Shown here: positions 25,693-34,457 of the stretch, one piece after another | Layout of the letters: every line of letters starts with the position of its first letter | How positions within the stretch are numbered: position 1 is the first letter of the stretch | Source: Knoellia koreensis | Lineage (GTDB): Bacteria; Actinomycetota; Actinomycetes; Actinomycetales; Dermatophilaceae | Assembly (NCBI RefSeq): GCF_013041615.1 | Contig: NZ_JABEPQ010000001.1 | Span: 674,976-738,975, forward strand | DNA length: 64,000 nucleotides | Direction: 5' to 3' | Position numbers and translations under genes: made by a program | The notes under the pieces: generated by a model | The model's input: only the letters and a program-made list of their open reading frames with translations | Database searches by the model: none | What the model was told of the DNA's origin: nothing

Positions 25693-27015
25693 TCAGGCCG
25701 CCTCGAGGATCGCCATGACGCCCTGCCCACCAGCAGCGCACACCGAGATCAGGCCACGCGCGCCAGATCCCTTCTCGTGCAACGCCTTTGCCAGGGAAGC
25801 GACAATGCGCCCACCGGTCGCGGCAAACGGGTGCCCCGCCGCCAGCGACGAACCGTTGACGTTGAGCTTGCTGCGGTCGAGCTCGCCGATCGGAGCGTCG
25901 AGACCCAGCCGGTCACGGCAGAACTCCTCGCTCTCCCACGCGGCCAGCGTGCACAGCACCGTCGAGGCGAACGCCTCGTGGATCTCGACGAGGTCGAAGT
26001 CCTGGAGCTTCATGCCCTGACGCTCGAGCAGCTTGGGCAGGGCGTAGGCCGGTGCCATGAGCAGACCCTCGTGCCCCGTGACGTAGTCCACCGCGGCCGT
26101 CTGCGCGTCGACGACGTGTGCCAGCACGGGCAGCCCGCGCTCGGCCGCCCACTCGTCGGAGCCCAGCAGCACCGCGGCCGCACCGTCGGTGAGCGGGGTC
26201 GAGTTCCCGGCGGTCATCGTCGCGTCGGGGCCCTTGCCGAACACCGGGTTCAGCTTGGCGAGCTTCTCGACGGAGGAGTCGGGTCGCAGGTTCTGGTCGC
26301 GGGTGAGTCCCTTGAAGGGCGTCAGCAGGTCGTCGAAGAACCCGCGGTCGTAGGCGGCCGCCAGGTGCTGGTGCGACGCGGCCGCGATCTCGTCCTGCGC
26401 CTCCCGGCTGACGCCCCACTGCTTGGCGGTCTGGGCCATGTGCTCACCCATCGACAGCCCGGTGCGCGGTTCGACGTTCTGCGGGATGGAGGGCACGAGT
26501 TGGTTGGGCCGCAGCCCGGTCAGGGCCTTGGCCCGCTGGACCGGCGTCTTGGCGCGGTTGGCGGCCAGCAGCGTCTGGCGCAGGCCCTCGTTGAGGGCGA
26601 TCGGCGCGTCGGACGCCGTGTCCGTGCCACCGGCGATGCCGGAGTCGATCTGGCCGAGCGCGATCTTGTTGGCGACGAGGATGGCCGCCTCGAGCCCGGT
26701 GCCGCACGCCTGCTGGACGTCGTAGGCGGGTGTCGTCGGCGCGAGGCTCGAGCCGAGCACCGACTCACGGGTCAGGTTGAAGTCGCGGCTGTGTTTGAGC
26801 ACTGCGCCCGCGACGACCTCACCGACCTGCTCCCCTGCCAGCCCGAACCGCGCCACGAGGCCGTCGAGCGTGGCCGTCAGCATGTCCTGGTTGGAGGCGT
26901 GCGAGTACGTGGAGTTGGCGCGGGCAAAGGGAATTCGGTTACCGCCGATCACCGCTGCACGACGCGGCGCGCTGCTGGACTGCTGGGTGCTTCTCGGCGT
27001 GGATCTCGTGGCCAC
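25693..27015 (-). CDS. Acetyl-CoA acetyltransferase / 3-ketoacyl-CoA thiolase (FadA2-like)
   Basis: The 440-residue thiolase has catalytic Cys104 (QQACGTGLEAA), the GHPFAATGGR histidine motif and the second cysteine in ISVCAAGGQG. It starts at the GTG 27013-27015 with a GAGGAG ribosome site 6 nt away. It is the first gene of fadA-fabG4-maoC and is divergent from a TetR gene. The shared intergenic region carries a large perfect palindrome with a TACTGT -10 box facing this gene. Confidence 0.9.
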   Translation of the reverse strand: MATRSTPRSTQQSSSAPRRAAVIGGNRIPFARANSTYSHASNQDMLTATLDGLVARFGLAGEQVGEVVAGAVLKHSRDFNLTRESVLGSSLAPTTPAYDVQQACGTGLEAAILVANKIALGQIDSGIAGGTDTASDAPIALNEGLRQTLLAANRAKTPVQRAKALTGLRPNQLVPSIPQNVEPRTGLSMGEHMAQTAKQWGVSREAQDEIAAASHQHLAAAYDRGFFDDLLTPFKGLTRDQNLRPDSSVEKLAKLNPVFGKGPDATMTAGNSTPLTDGAAAVLLGSDEWAAERGLPVLAHVVDAQTAAVDYVTGHEGLLMAPAYALPKLLERQGMKLQDFDLVEIHEAFASTVLCTLAAWESEEFCRDRLGLDAPIGELDRSKLNVNGSSLAAGHPFAATGGRIVASLAKALHEKGSGARGLISVCAAGGQGVMAILEAA

Positions 27016-27074
27016 TGGATGCTCCTCGGGTGGGTGAGGTCGGGCCGCCCGGCCCGTCCGCGTATTCGATACCG

Positions 27075-27107
27075 ACAGTAGCAGGTACGCCCAGTACCTG
27101 CTACTGT
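27075..27107. promoter_or_regulatory. Perfect 14-bp inverted repeat operator with two divergent -10 boxes
   Basis: The arms ACAGTAGCAGGTAC (27075-27088) and GTACCTGCTACTGT (27094-27107) flank a 5-nt spacer. Each arm ends in TACTGT read outwards, which serves as the -10 hexamer for its own direction. The right one is 7 nt before the GTG of the TetR gene at 27115. The left one faces the fadA operon. Binding of the TetR protein here should shut off both transcripts together. It is the only such repeat I noticed in the window. Confidence 0.85.
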
Positions 27108-27114
27108 CCGGGCT

Positions 27115-27783
27115 GTGAGCACGACCACCACACCGTCGCAGGACGGCCGCAGCACCCGCTGGGACGAGCACCGTGCCAGCCGGCGCCGCGAGCTCGTCGA
27201 GGCGACGTTGCGCGCCATCCGCAACCACGGCGCCGCCGTCGGCATGGACGACATCGCCGCCGAGGCCGGCACGTCCAAGACCGTGGTCTACCGCCACTTC
27301 ACGGACCGCCAGGGCCTGTATGCCGCGGTGTGCGAGAGCGTGGACGCGCGCATCCTGCGCGACCTGGGCAAGGCCATGGGCGCCGCCGACGGCGAGCTCG
27401 CCGCCTCCCCCGGCGACCCGCGCGGCCTGATCAGTGCCTCGATCGACGCCTACCTCGGCCTCGTGGAGAAGGACCCCGAGGTCTACCGGTTCGTCGTCAA
27501 CGCCCCCCTGCTCGAGACCCCGGCCGACGGCGACCCCGCCAGCCCGGTCACCAACCACATCGCAGCCCAGCTGTCCGTCGTCATCGCCACCGCCCTGGAG
27601 GCGGGCGGCCAGGACACCGCACCCGCAACGGTCTGGGCCGCTGGCCTCGTCGGCATGGTCCGCGCGGCCGCCGACCAGTGGCTCACCGCCCCGGACGCGA
27701 TGACGCGCAGCACCCTCACCACCCACCTGACCGACCTCGCCTGGAGCGGGCTCTCGACCGCCTGGACCCCCTCGAAGGACTGA
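27115..27783 (+). CDS. TetR family regulator of the fatty acid locus
   Basis: The 222-residue protein has the TetR HTH at about residues 22-66 (VGMDDIAAEAGTSKTVVYRH), followed by a helical ligand domain. The GTG start is leaderless, 7 nt after the TACTGT box inside the palindrome. It probably represses itself, the acyl-CoA oxidase 5 nt downstream, and the divergent fadA-fabG4-maoC operon. An acyl-CoA is a plausible ligand, by analogy with FadR-type TetR proteins. The octamer at 27318 encodes GLYAAV right after the HTH. Confidence 0.88.
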   Translation: MSTTTTPSQDGRSTRWDEHRASRRRELVEATLRAIRNHGAAVGMDDIAAEAGTSKTVVYRHFTDRQGLYAAVCESVDARILRDLGKAMGAADGELAASPGDPRGLISASIDAYLGLVEKDPEVYRFVVNAPLLETPADGDPASPVTNHIAAQLSVVIATALEAGGQDTAPATVWAAGLVGMVRAAADQWLTAPDAMTRSTLTTHLTDLAWSGLSTAWTPSKD

Positions 27784-27788
27784 CCACC

Positions 27789-29705
27789 ATGACCGACCTC
27801 ACCACCGCCCTTCGCACCACCCTCGACGGCCGCTGGGCTGACCTCAAGAACGAGGCCCGTACCGAGTTCGACCCCGCCATGTACATGCCTCCCACCAAGG
27901 AGCTGACCATGGACGAGTACCGCGCGCGGGTCGCCGAGCAGGTCCGGGAGATCGCCGCCACCGACCACCCACGACGCGGATTCCCTGTCGCACAGGGCGG
28001 ATCCGGCGACCTCGGCGGGTCTGTCACCGCGTTCGAGGTGGTGGGTCACGCAGACCTGTCGCTCATGGTGAAGGCCGGCGTCCACTGGGGCCTGTTCGGG
28101 GGCGCGGTCAGCAACCTGGGCACGCAGCGGCACCACACGGCATACCTGCCCTCGATCATCGACGCCACGCTCCCGGGGTGCTTCGCGATGACCGAGACCG
28201 GCCACGGCTCGGACGTGCAGTCGCTCGGCACCACGGCCACCTATGACAAGGACACGGACGAGATCGTCGTCCACACCCCCACCCCGGCCGCCCGCAAGGA
28301 CTACATCGGGGGCGCAGCTCGCGATGGCCGGATGGCCGCCGTCTTCGCCCAGCTGGTCGTCGACGGCGAGAACCACGGCGTGCACTGCGTCCTCGTGCCC
28401 ATCCGCGACGAGAGCGGCGCACCCATGCCCGGTGTCACGATCGGCGACTGCGGTGCCAAGGCCGGCCTGCTGGGCGTCGACAACGGCAGGCTCACGTTCG
28501 ACGAGGTGCGCGTCCCCCGCACCAACCTCCTGAACCGCTACGGCGACATCGACGAGAACGGCGTCTACACCTCCCCCATCGAGAACCAGACCCGCCGGTT
28601 CTTCACCATGCTCGGCACCCTCGTCCGAGGACGCATCAGCGTCGCCGGTGGTGCCGGTGCTGCGACCCGCACGGCCCTCACCCTTGCGGTGACGTATGCC
28701 GGGCACCGGCGCCAGTTCGCTGCGCCCGGCGGGGACGAGGAGGTGCGGCTGCTCGACTACCGCGTGCACCAGCGCAAGCTCCTGCCGGCCCTTGCCACGT
28801 CCTACGCCCTGCAGTTCGCGCAGAACGACCTCGTCGCGTTCATGCACGACATCCAGGGCGCTGAGCAGCTCGACGAGGAGAAGCAGCGCGAGCTGGAGTC
28901 GCGCGCCGCCGGCATCAAGGTCGCCTCGACGTCGCACGCCACTGCGACCATCCAGATGTGCCGTGAGGCGTGTGGTGGCGCGGGCTACCTCGCGGTCAAC
29001 CGGCTGCCGGCGCTCAAGGCAGACACCGACGTCTTCACCACCTTCGAGGGCGACAACACGGTGCTGCTGCAGCTGGTCGCCAAGGGCCTGCTGACGAGCT
29101 ACCGCGACAGCTTCGGCGACCTCGACACCCTGGGCATGGTGAAGTTCGGCGCCCGTCAGTTCGCCGGCCAGCTCGTGGAGCGCACCGCCGCGCGCGGGCT
29201 GGTGCAACGGCTCATCGACGCCGCCCCGGGACGCGACAGCGACAAGGGCCCGACCGACCGCGGCTGGCAGCTCGACCTGTTCGAGGACCGCGAGCGGCAC
29301 CTGCTGGAGACCGTTGCGCTCCGGTTGCGCAAGGCCGGCAAGCCCGGCGCCGACCTGTTCGCCGTCTTCAACGAGTGCCAGGACCACGTCGTGGAGGCCG
29401 CGCGCGCCCACGTCGACCGGGTGGTCCTCGAGTCCTTCGTCGCCGCCATCGACGGCTGCCAGGACGCACCCGCCCGCGAGATGCTGAGCCGGGTCTGCGA
29501 CCTGTACGCCCTCTCGACGATCGAGGCGCACAAGGGCTGGCACCTCGAGCACGGACGCATCACGCCGGCGCGCAGCAAGCAGGTGAGGGCAGCGGTCGGT
29601 GACCTGTGTGCGGCGCTGGCGCCCCACGCCCAGACGCTCGTGGACGCGTTCGGCATCCCCACCTCCTGGCTCGGCACCGAGCTGCTCGAGCCGGTCGCCG
29701 GCTGA
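27789..29705 (+). CDS. Acyl-CoA oxidase family flavoprotein
   Basis: The 638-residue protein is the size of acyl-CoA oxidases, not the usual 380-400 of acyl-CoA dehydrogenases. The flavin-binding middle contains GCFAMTETGHGSDVQSL, and the later part has RRFFTMLGTLVRGRISVAGG and the ACOX signature CGGAGY ... TFEGDNTVLLQLVAKGLL, whose Glu is the expected catalytic base. The C-terminal ACOX domain is present. It follows the TetR gene by 5 nt. M. tuberculosis carries fadE5 in the comparable place. Electrons may go to oxygen or to ETF, and sequence does not decide. Confidence 0.85.
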   Translation: MTDLTTALRTTLDGRWADLKNEARTEFDPAMYMPPTKELTMDEYRARVAEQVREIAATDHPRRGFPVAQGGSGDLGGSVTAFEVVGHADLSLMVKAGVHWGLFGGAVSNLGTQRHHTAYLPSIIDATLPGCFAMTETGHGSDVQSLGTTATYDKDTDEIVVHTPTPAARKDYIGGAARDGRMAAVFAQLVVDGENHGVHCVLVPIRDESGAPMPGVTIGDCGAKAGLLGVDNGRLTFDEVRVPRTNLLNRYGDIDENGVYTSPIENQTRRFFTMLGTLVRGRISVAGGAGAATRTALTLAVTYAGHRRQFAAPGGDEEVRLLDYRVHQRKLLPALATSYALQFAQNDLVAFMHDIQGAEQLDEEKQRELESRAAGIKVASTSHATATIQMCREACGGAGYLAVNRLPALKADTDVFTTFEGDNTVLLQLVAKGLLTSYRDSFGDLDTLGMVKFGARQFAGQLVERTAARGLVQRLIDAAPGRDSDKGPTDRGWQLDLFEDRERHLLETVALRLRKAGKPGADLFAVFNECQDHVVEAARAHVDRVVLESFVAAIDGCQDAPAREMLSRVCDLYALSTIEAHKGWHLEHGRITPARSKQVRAAVGDLCAALAPHAQTLVDAFGIPTSWLGTELLEPVAG

Positions 29706-29728
29706 CCGGCCATCACGCTCGCCCCCAC

Positions 29729-29734
29729 TAGGGT
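29729..29734 (+). promoter_or_regulatory. -10 box of the PIG-V-like gene
   Basis: TAGGGT lies 7 nt before the ATG at 29742, which indicates a leaderless transcript independent of the upstream oxidase. Confidence 0.5.
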
Positions 29735-29741
29735 TTCCCCC

Positions 29742-30905
29742 ATGTGGGGGAAAGTCAGCCCGGGCGCCCGGGTCGCGTTGGCGTGGCTGGTCTCCCGCCT
29801 CACCCTCATGGTGGCGGTGCTGGTCATCGCGCGGCTCGCCGGCATCGGCCCGGAGGTGCACCCGCTCGCCTCCGGCAACTGGGTCGCCGACCGCTTCGCG
29901 TACTGGGACAGCTACCACTTCACCCGGATCGCGAGCGTCGGCTACCTGCCGCCCGGGCTGGAGTGCTGCGACCAGGCGTTCTTCCCCGGGTACCCGCTGC
30001 TGATCACCGCGGTGGCCCCTTTCGTCGGTGGCAGCCAGATCGTGGCGGGCATCGTCATCACGCTCGTCGCCGGCACCGCGGCCGCGGTCCTGTTGTGGCA
30101 GCTCGTGCGCGAGGACCCGCGGGGCGGGCCGGTGAGTGCGCGGCACGCAGTGCTCCTGTTGGCCCTGGCACCGTTCGGGTACTTCCTCGTGGCTGTCTAC
30201 ACCGAGGCGACGTTCCTCGCCTTCGCCGTCGGCGCCTGGCTGCTCGCCCGGCGCGGGCACTGGTGGTGGGCGGCGAGCCTGGCCGCGTGCGCGTCGGCTG
30301 TCCGGGTCAACGGCCTGTTCGTGGCCCTGGGCCTTGCCGTGATGTGGGCCCTGGCCCGGTGGGGCGCTGGCGCGGATGGTGACACCCCGGTCGCACGGCC
30401 GCGGTGGTCGACCCTGCCTGCCCTCGCCGTCCCGGCGCTGCCCGTCCTGGGCTACATGGCCTACCTCCACGCACGCACCGGCTCGTGGAACGCGTGGCGC
30501 GAGGCCGAGCACCTGGGGTGGGGCCGGGTCCTCGCCACGCCATGGACCGGGCTGTCCCACGCGGTCGCGCAGGTGGGGGCCACGGACTCGTGGTTCCTCG
30601 CTGCATCCCGCGTCGGCGACATCGCGGCGGTCCTGCTCGGGATCGTGGTCATCGCCGTGTTGGTGTGGCAACGACGCTGGGCCGAGACGGCCTTCCTCGT
30701 GCCGTCGGTGGGCGTCATCCTCTGCTCGACCCTGTGGGTGTCCGCGGGACGCTACGCGCTCACGTGGTTCCCGGTGTACCTCGCCCTGACCACCCTCGGC
30801 GAGAGCCGGGCCGCGCGGTGGGCCTGGCGAGCGGTCGTCGTCGCCTGCGTGCCCCTCCTGGCCTTGGCCACGTATGCCGCGGCGACCCGTCAGTGGGTCG
30901 CCTGA
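29742..30905 (+). CDS. PIG-V-like membrane mannosyltransferase
   Basis: The 387-residue polytopic protein has about nine membrane segments. Loop motifs are typical of the GPI mannosyltransferase II (PIG-V) family: WDSYHFTRIASVGY (near residue 55), FFPGYPLL, YTEATFLAF and SAVRVNGL. Such enzymes use polyprenyl-phosphate-mannose on the outer face. The bacterial acceptor is unknown. It could act on lipids or on cell-wall glycans, in line with the PIM genes elsewhere in the window. It ends 21 bp from the convergent VOC gene. Confidence 0.78.
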   Translation: MWGKVSPGARVALAWLVSRLTLMVAVLVIARLAGIGPEVHPLASGNWVADRFAYWDSYHFTRIASVGYLPPGLECCDQAFFPGYPLLITAVAPFVGGSQIVAGIVITLVAGTAAAVLLWQLVREDPRGGPVSARHAVLLLALAPFGYFLVAVYTEATFLAFAVGAWLLARRGHWWWAASLAACASAVRVNGLFVALGLAVMWALARWGAGADGDTPVARPRWSTLPALAVPALPVLGYMAYLHARTGSWNAWREAEHLGWGRVLATPWTGLSHAVAQVGATDSWFLAASRVGDIAAVLLGIVVIAVLVWQRRWAETAFLVPSVGVILCSTLWVSAGRYALTWFPVYLALTTLGESRAARWAWRAVVVACVPLLALATYAAATRQWVA

Positions 30906-30926
30906 CCGCGGGTGCCCTGCACGCGG

Positions 30927-31349
30927 CTACTCGTCGCGCAGCAGCGTCCGACCATCGTCGGTGATGCTCCAGAACGGGTTGTGCGCGACCTCCCAGGGGT
31001 GTCCGTCCGGATCGATGAAGATGCCGGAGTAACCGCCCCAGAAGGTCTCCTCGCCGGGGCGCCCGATCACCGCACCGGCCGCGACGGCCTGGCCCAGGAC
31101 CTCGTCGACCTCCTCGGGTGAGCGCACGTTGAGCGCGAGGGTGACCCCGCCCCAGCCGCCCGAGTCCTCCACCTCGGAGTCGGAAGCCAGGGCGTCCCTG
31201 TCCCACAGGGCGACCACGAGGCCGCCACACTGGAAGAACACGACGTCGTCGGCGTCGTTGCCGCGCTGCCAGCCGAGGTCGGCGTAGAACCGCTCGGACC
31301 ATTCGAGGTCACGAACACCCAGGGTGACCAGCGAGACGCGCTGCTCCAC
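30927..31349 (-). CDS. VOC (glyoxalase/bleomycin resistance) family protein
   Basis: The 140-residue single-domain protein has two beta-alpha-beta-beta-beta halves: VTLGVRDLEWSERFYADLGW and WGGYSGIFIDPDGHPWEVAHNPFW. The metal-ligand pattern (His and Glu near DGHPWEV) looks intact. Substrate unknown. The GTG start is 4 nt after the methyltransferase stop, so it is the third gene of the tmsA-tmsB unit. Whether it takes part in fatty acid methylation is open. Confidence 0.8.
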   Translation of the reverse strand: MEQRVSLVTLGVRDLEWSERFYADLGWQRGNDADDVVFFQCGGLVVALWDRDALASDSEVEDSGGWGGVTLALNVRSPEEVDEVLGQAVAAGAVIGRPGEETFWGGYSGIFIDPDGHPWEVAHNPFWSITDDGRTLLRDE

Positions 31350-31353
31350 GACC

Positions 31354-32664
31354 TCAGGCCTGCCACCACGGACGCAGCGGCAGATCCGCCTTGCCCTGCC
31401 CGTCGAGCTTGACGGCCAGCACCTGGTGGAGCTGAACCACGTTGCGCTCGAACCCCACTCGCGAGCCGGCCATGTAGAGACCCCAGACGCGGGCCGTGGC
31501 CTCGCCGACCTCGGCGACGCACTCGTCCCAGTTGTCGACGAGGTACTGGCACCAGCCGGCGAGGGTCTTGGCGTAGTGCTCTCGCAGGTTCTCCTCGTGG
31601 CGCACCTCGAGGCCGACGTCCTGCATCGAGCTGATGATCGTGCCCGAGCCGGTGAGCTCACCGTCGGGGAACACGTAGCGGTCGATGAACGCGCCCGCGC
31701 TGGCCCGACCCCGGTTGTCGGGGCGGGTGATGCAGTGGTTGAGGACGAGACCGCCCGGGCGCAGCCGGTCCTTGATGAAGCGGAAGTAGGCCGGGTAGTT
31801 GCGCACCCCGATGTGCTCCGTGAGGCCGATCGAGGAGACGGCGTCGAAGCCGCTTTCTGCGACGTCGCGGTAGTCGCTGAACCGCACCTCCGCCAGGTCC
31901 TGCAGGCCCTCGCGGCGGATCGCGTCCTGGGCCCACTGCGCCTGTTCGCGCGACAGGGTGGCGCCGATGACCCGGACACCCCGCCGCGCGGCATACCGGA
32001 CCATCCCGCCCCAGCCGGAGCCGATGTCGAGGAGCCGGTCACCCTCCTTGAGCCGCAGCTTGTCGAAGACGAGGCGGTACTTGTTCTCCTGCGCCTCCTC
32101 GAGGGTGGCGTTGTCGGTCGGGTAGCACGCGCACGTGTAGGTCATCGACGGGCCGAGCACCATCTCGTAGAAGCGGTTGGACACGTCGTAGTGGTGGTGG
32201 ATCGCGTCGGCGTCGCGAGTTCGACTGTGCCGCAAGCCTTCTGCGACGCGGCGCCACCGCGGCAGCGCCTCCTGGGGCGGGGGCGGCGGCGGCTTGAGCA
32301 GGTCGATGCCGAGGCTTCGGGCGATGGCGGCCACGGTGCGGGCCGGCGGCATCGCAAAGTGCATGTCGCCCATGGCGGTGAGCAGCGGGTAGGGGTCGCC
32401 GGGGTGGACACCCTCGAGGTCGAGGTCACCGGCGATGTAGGCCCGCGCCATGCCGAGGTCGCCCGGAGCCGTGGCGATGTAGCTGGCGCCACGCGGCGTG
32501 CGCAGGTTGATGCCGAAGGTCGCGTCCTCGGGACCGGTGCTCGAGCCGTCGTAGGCGCTGAACCGGAACGGCACGTTGTCGGGGGTGACCGCTTCGAGGA
32601 TCTGCGCCATTGAGAGGCGCTCCACGTGCTGGGAGTCGTTCCGGTTGGTCCTGAGGATCGTCAC
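31354..32664 (-). CDS. 10-methyl fatty acid methyltransferase (TmsB/UfaA1-like, cyclopropane synthase family)
   Basis: The 436-residue SAM-dependent enzyme has motif I LLDIGSGWGGM (about residue 205), and the CFA-family segments YDVSNRFYEMVLGPSMTYTCACY and GSGTIISSMQDVGLEVRHEENLREHYAKTL (as separate parts of the C-terminal half). A FAD-linked oxidoreductase gene overlaps its start (GTGA at 32661-32664). That pair is the known arrangement for making 10-methyl (tuberculostearic-type) fatty acids: this enzyme methylenates the oleoyl double bond and the partner reduces it. The assignment rests on that gene pair. Confidence 0.82.
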   Translation of the reverse strand: MTILRTNRNDSQHVERLSMAQILEAVTPDNVPFRFSAYDGSSTGPEDATFGINLRTPRGASYIATAPGDLGMARAYIAGDLDLEGVHPGDPYPLLTAMGDMHFAMPPARTVAAIARSLGIDLLKPPPPPPQEALPRWRRVAEGLRHSRTRDADAIHHHYDVSNRFYEMVLGPSMTYTCACYPTDNATLEEAQENKYRLVFDKLRLKEGDRLLDIGSGWGGMVRYAARRGVRVIGATLSREQAQWAQDAIRREGLQDLAEVRFSDYRDVAESGFDAVSSIGLTEHIGVRNYPAYFRFIKDRLRPGGLVLNHCITRPDNRGRASAGAFIDRYVFPDGELTGSGTIISSMQDVGLEVRHEENLREHYAKTLAGWCQYLVDNWDECVAEVGEATARVWGLYMAGSRVGFERNVVQLHQVLAVKLDGQGKADLPLRPWWQA

Positions 32665-34076
32665 TTGCGTCGCACCGCCTTGGAGTAGAGGTCGAGGAGT
32701 CGGGAGTCGGGGTCGTAACGGCGTTTCACTGCGGCATACGCGTCGCCGCCGTAGAGGCGCCAGAAGGTCTCTTCGTCGTAGAACGCGTCGGAGTAGAGGG
32801 ACTTGTGTCCGTGGAGGGCGCTGACCTCGTCCTCGATGAGCTTGTTCGCGGCCGCCGGGTCGTCGGGGTCGCGCGGCACGGTCGACCAGAAGCCGACGTT
32901 GACGTAGAGCTCGCCGGGCTCGAGGGGGTAGAGCGGCCAGCTGGCGCGAGTTTGCACGGGGCACAACCAGATCGGCTCGATCGGGATCTCGCGCAGGAAC
33001 CAGTGGACGAACTCGGCGGTGCGGTCCAGCGGCACCTCGATGTCCTGCACGACCCGCTCGCGCGGCGGCTGCCCCTTGCGGGCTTCGAGCTTGTCCGCGA
33101 TGTCGTAGCGGCGGTCGAGGGCGACGAGCTTCCAGTAGAACGACGAGCGCTTCCAGCGGTCTGGCCAGAGCCGACGGATCGTGGGGTTCTGCGTGCCGAA
33201 CGCGCGGCTGCACCAGAACCAGTCGGTGTCCCAGCGCCACAGGTAGTCGTGGGTCGTCAGCCGGTCGACCTTCGGCAGCGGCGAGTCGTGCTGGATCGAG
33301 CGGTAGTAGATGCGTTGGCCCGTGTAGTCGGACACGGGCCCGGGAACGGCGGTCTTGGTGCCGAGCGTCAGGTAGGACTCGGCGGCCGAGAAGACGACGC
33401 CGTCGAGATAGTCGACCGGTATGCCGTCGTGCTCCCCGCGGCGGGCGATGTCACCGATGGCGGAGACGAGGGTCTCGAGGTCGTGGAACCGCACGTGCCG
33501 CAGGGAGACGTAGGGCTCGACGGGCTCGAGTGCGATCTTGAGGCGGGTGGCGTAGCCGAGCGTGCCGTAGGAGTTGGGAAAGGCGTGGAACAGGTCCGCG
33601 TGCTCGCCGTCCGGACGGGCGGTCACCACCTCACCCGCGCCGGTGAGGACGTCCATCTCGAGCACCGACTCGTGCGGCAGGCCTGCGCGGAACGAGCTCG
33701 ACTCGATGCCGAGACCGGTGACGGCACCGCCCAGCGTGATGGTCTTGAGCTGCGGAACCACCTGTGGCGCAAGGCCATGGGGCAGCGTGGCGTCGACCAG
33801 GTCCTCGTAGGTGCACACCCCCTGCACGTCAGCAGTCCGCGCGTCGGCGTCGACCTCGATCACGCCACCGAGGCCGCTCACGTCCAGACCGGGAACGTCG
33901 GTCGCCGTTCGCGCACGGAACAGGTTTGACGTCCTCTTCGCGAGGCGCACCGGCTGCCCTGCCGGGATGGCCCGGTAGCTGCGCACCAGCTGGGCCACGC
34001 CCTGCTGGTGCGCGACCCATGGGTCGTCGCTCAGTCGGACGATCTTCCCCGGTTCCACCTCGATGAACGAAGGCAC
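32661..34076 (-). CDS. FAD-linked oxidoreductase for 10-methyl fatty acids (TmsA-like)
   Basis: The 471-residue protein has the PCMH-type FAD domain (about residues 40-210; LAKRTSNLF, TLGGAVTGLGIESSSFRAG, FPNSYGTLGYATRLKIALEP) and a C-terminal domain related to DprE1/DHCR24-like oxidases. Coupled to the methyltransferase, it is expected to reduce the 10-methylene intermediate. The GTG at 34074-34076 is 7 nt after TAGTCT on the minus strand, a leaderless start. The octamer at 33419 forces an ATA isoleucine codon in DGIPVDY. Confidence 0.82.
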   Translation of the reverse strand: MPSFIEVEPGKIVRLSDDPWVAHQQGVAQLVRSYRAIPAGQPVRLAKRTSNLFRARTATDVPGLDVSGLGGVIEVDADARTADVQGVCTYEDLVDATLPHGLAPQVVPQLKTITLGGAVTGLGIESSSFRAGLPHESVLEMDVLTGAGEVVTARPDGEHADLFHAFPNSYGTLGYATRLKIALEPVEPYVSLRHVRFHDLETLVSAIGDIARRGEHDGIPVDYLDGVVFSAAESYLTLGTKTAVPGPVSDYTGQRIYYRSIQHDSPLPKVDRLTTHDYLWRWDTDWFWCSRAFGTQNPTIRRLWPDRWKRSSFYWKLVALDRRYDIADKLEARKGQPPRERVVQDIEVPLDRTAEFVHWFLREIPIEPIWLCPVQTRASWPLYPLEPGELYVNVGFWSTVPRDPDDPAAANKLIEDEVSALHGHKSLYSDAFYDEETFWRLYGGDAYAAVKRRYDPDSRLLDLYSKAVRRK

Positions 34077-34083
34077 GACCCCG

Positions 34084-34089
34084 AGACTA
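34084..34089 (-). promoter_or_regulatory. -10 box of the tmsA-tmsB operon
   Basis: TAGTCT on the minus strand is 7 nt before the GTG at 34076. It gives the operon its own leaderless promoter in the 33-bp gap after the MOSC gene. Confidence 0.55.
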
Positions 34090-34109
34090 TGCCCCGGTCG
34101 GAAGCCCCG

Positions 34110-34457
34110 TCACCCGGGTTCTCGGACGGTGACCACGTCACCCACGCGCACGGTCCCGCCGCGGCCCACCGCGGCATACACACCCGGGCAGGTGCCCGCG
34201 GTGCCGGTGACCGCCAGCTCGACCTCGCCCACCTCGATGACGCCGTCGATCGCCGCGGCCAGCTCCTCGGCGGTGAGGCCGACGACGAAGTTGGCACGCG
34301 CCCCGCTGGTGTCCTCGTGCGACAGCACCATGACCGGCGCCTTCTTCGGCCGGTCACCGGCCAGGCCCGCCTCGCCGACCTCGACGGCGGTGAGGTCCTG
34401 CCCGGGCTCGCCGTGCGTGGGGTAGACGTGGATCGACTGGACGCGCGCAGTGCTCAC
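34110..34457 (-). CDS. Small MOSC domain protein
   Basis: A 115-residue protein made only of a MOSC domain core: LTAVEVGEAGLAGDRPKK, then NFVVGLTAEELAAAIDGVIEVGEVELAVTG (two adjoining parts) and CPGVYAAVGRGG, where the Cys is the candidate sulfur carrier. MOSC domains act in molybdenum-cofactor sulfuration and related sulfur transfer. Stand-alone short forms such as YiiM-like proteins have detoxifying roles. Its GTG overlaps the stop of the depolymerase-like gene, making it the last gene of the PHA operon, an unusual location. Confidence 0.75.
   Translation of the reverse strand: MSTARVQSIHVYPTHGEPGQDLTAVEVGEAGLAGDRPKKAPVMVLSHEDTSGARANFVVGLTAEELAAAIDGVIEVGEVELAVTGTAGTCPGVYAAVGRGGTVRVGDVVTVREPG

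Noticed and set aside
27483-30671. Open minus-strand frame of over 1000 codons opposite the acyl-CoA oxidase and PIG-V-like genes
   Set aside because: It spans two well-supported genes on the other strand, and its sequence is Arg/His/Gly/Asp-rich without domains. Long shadows are common at this G+C.
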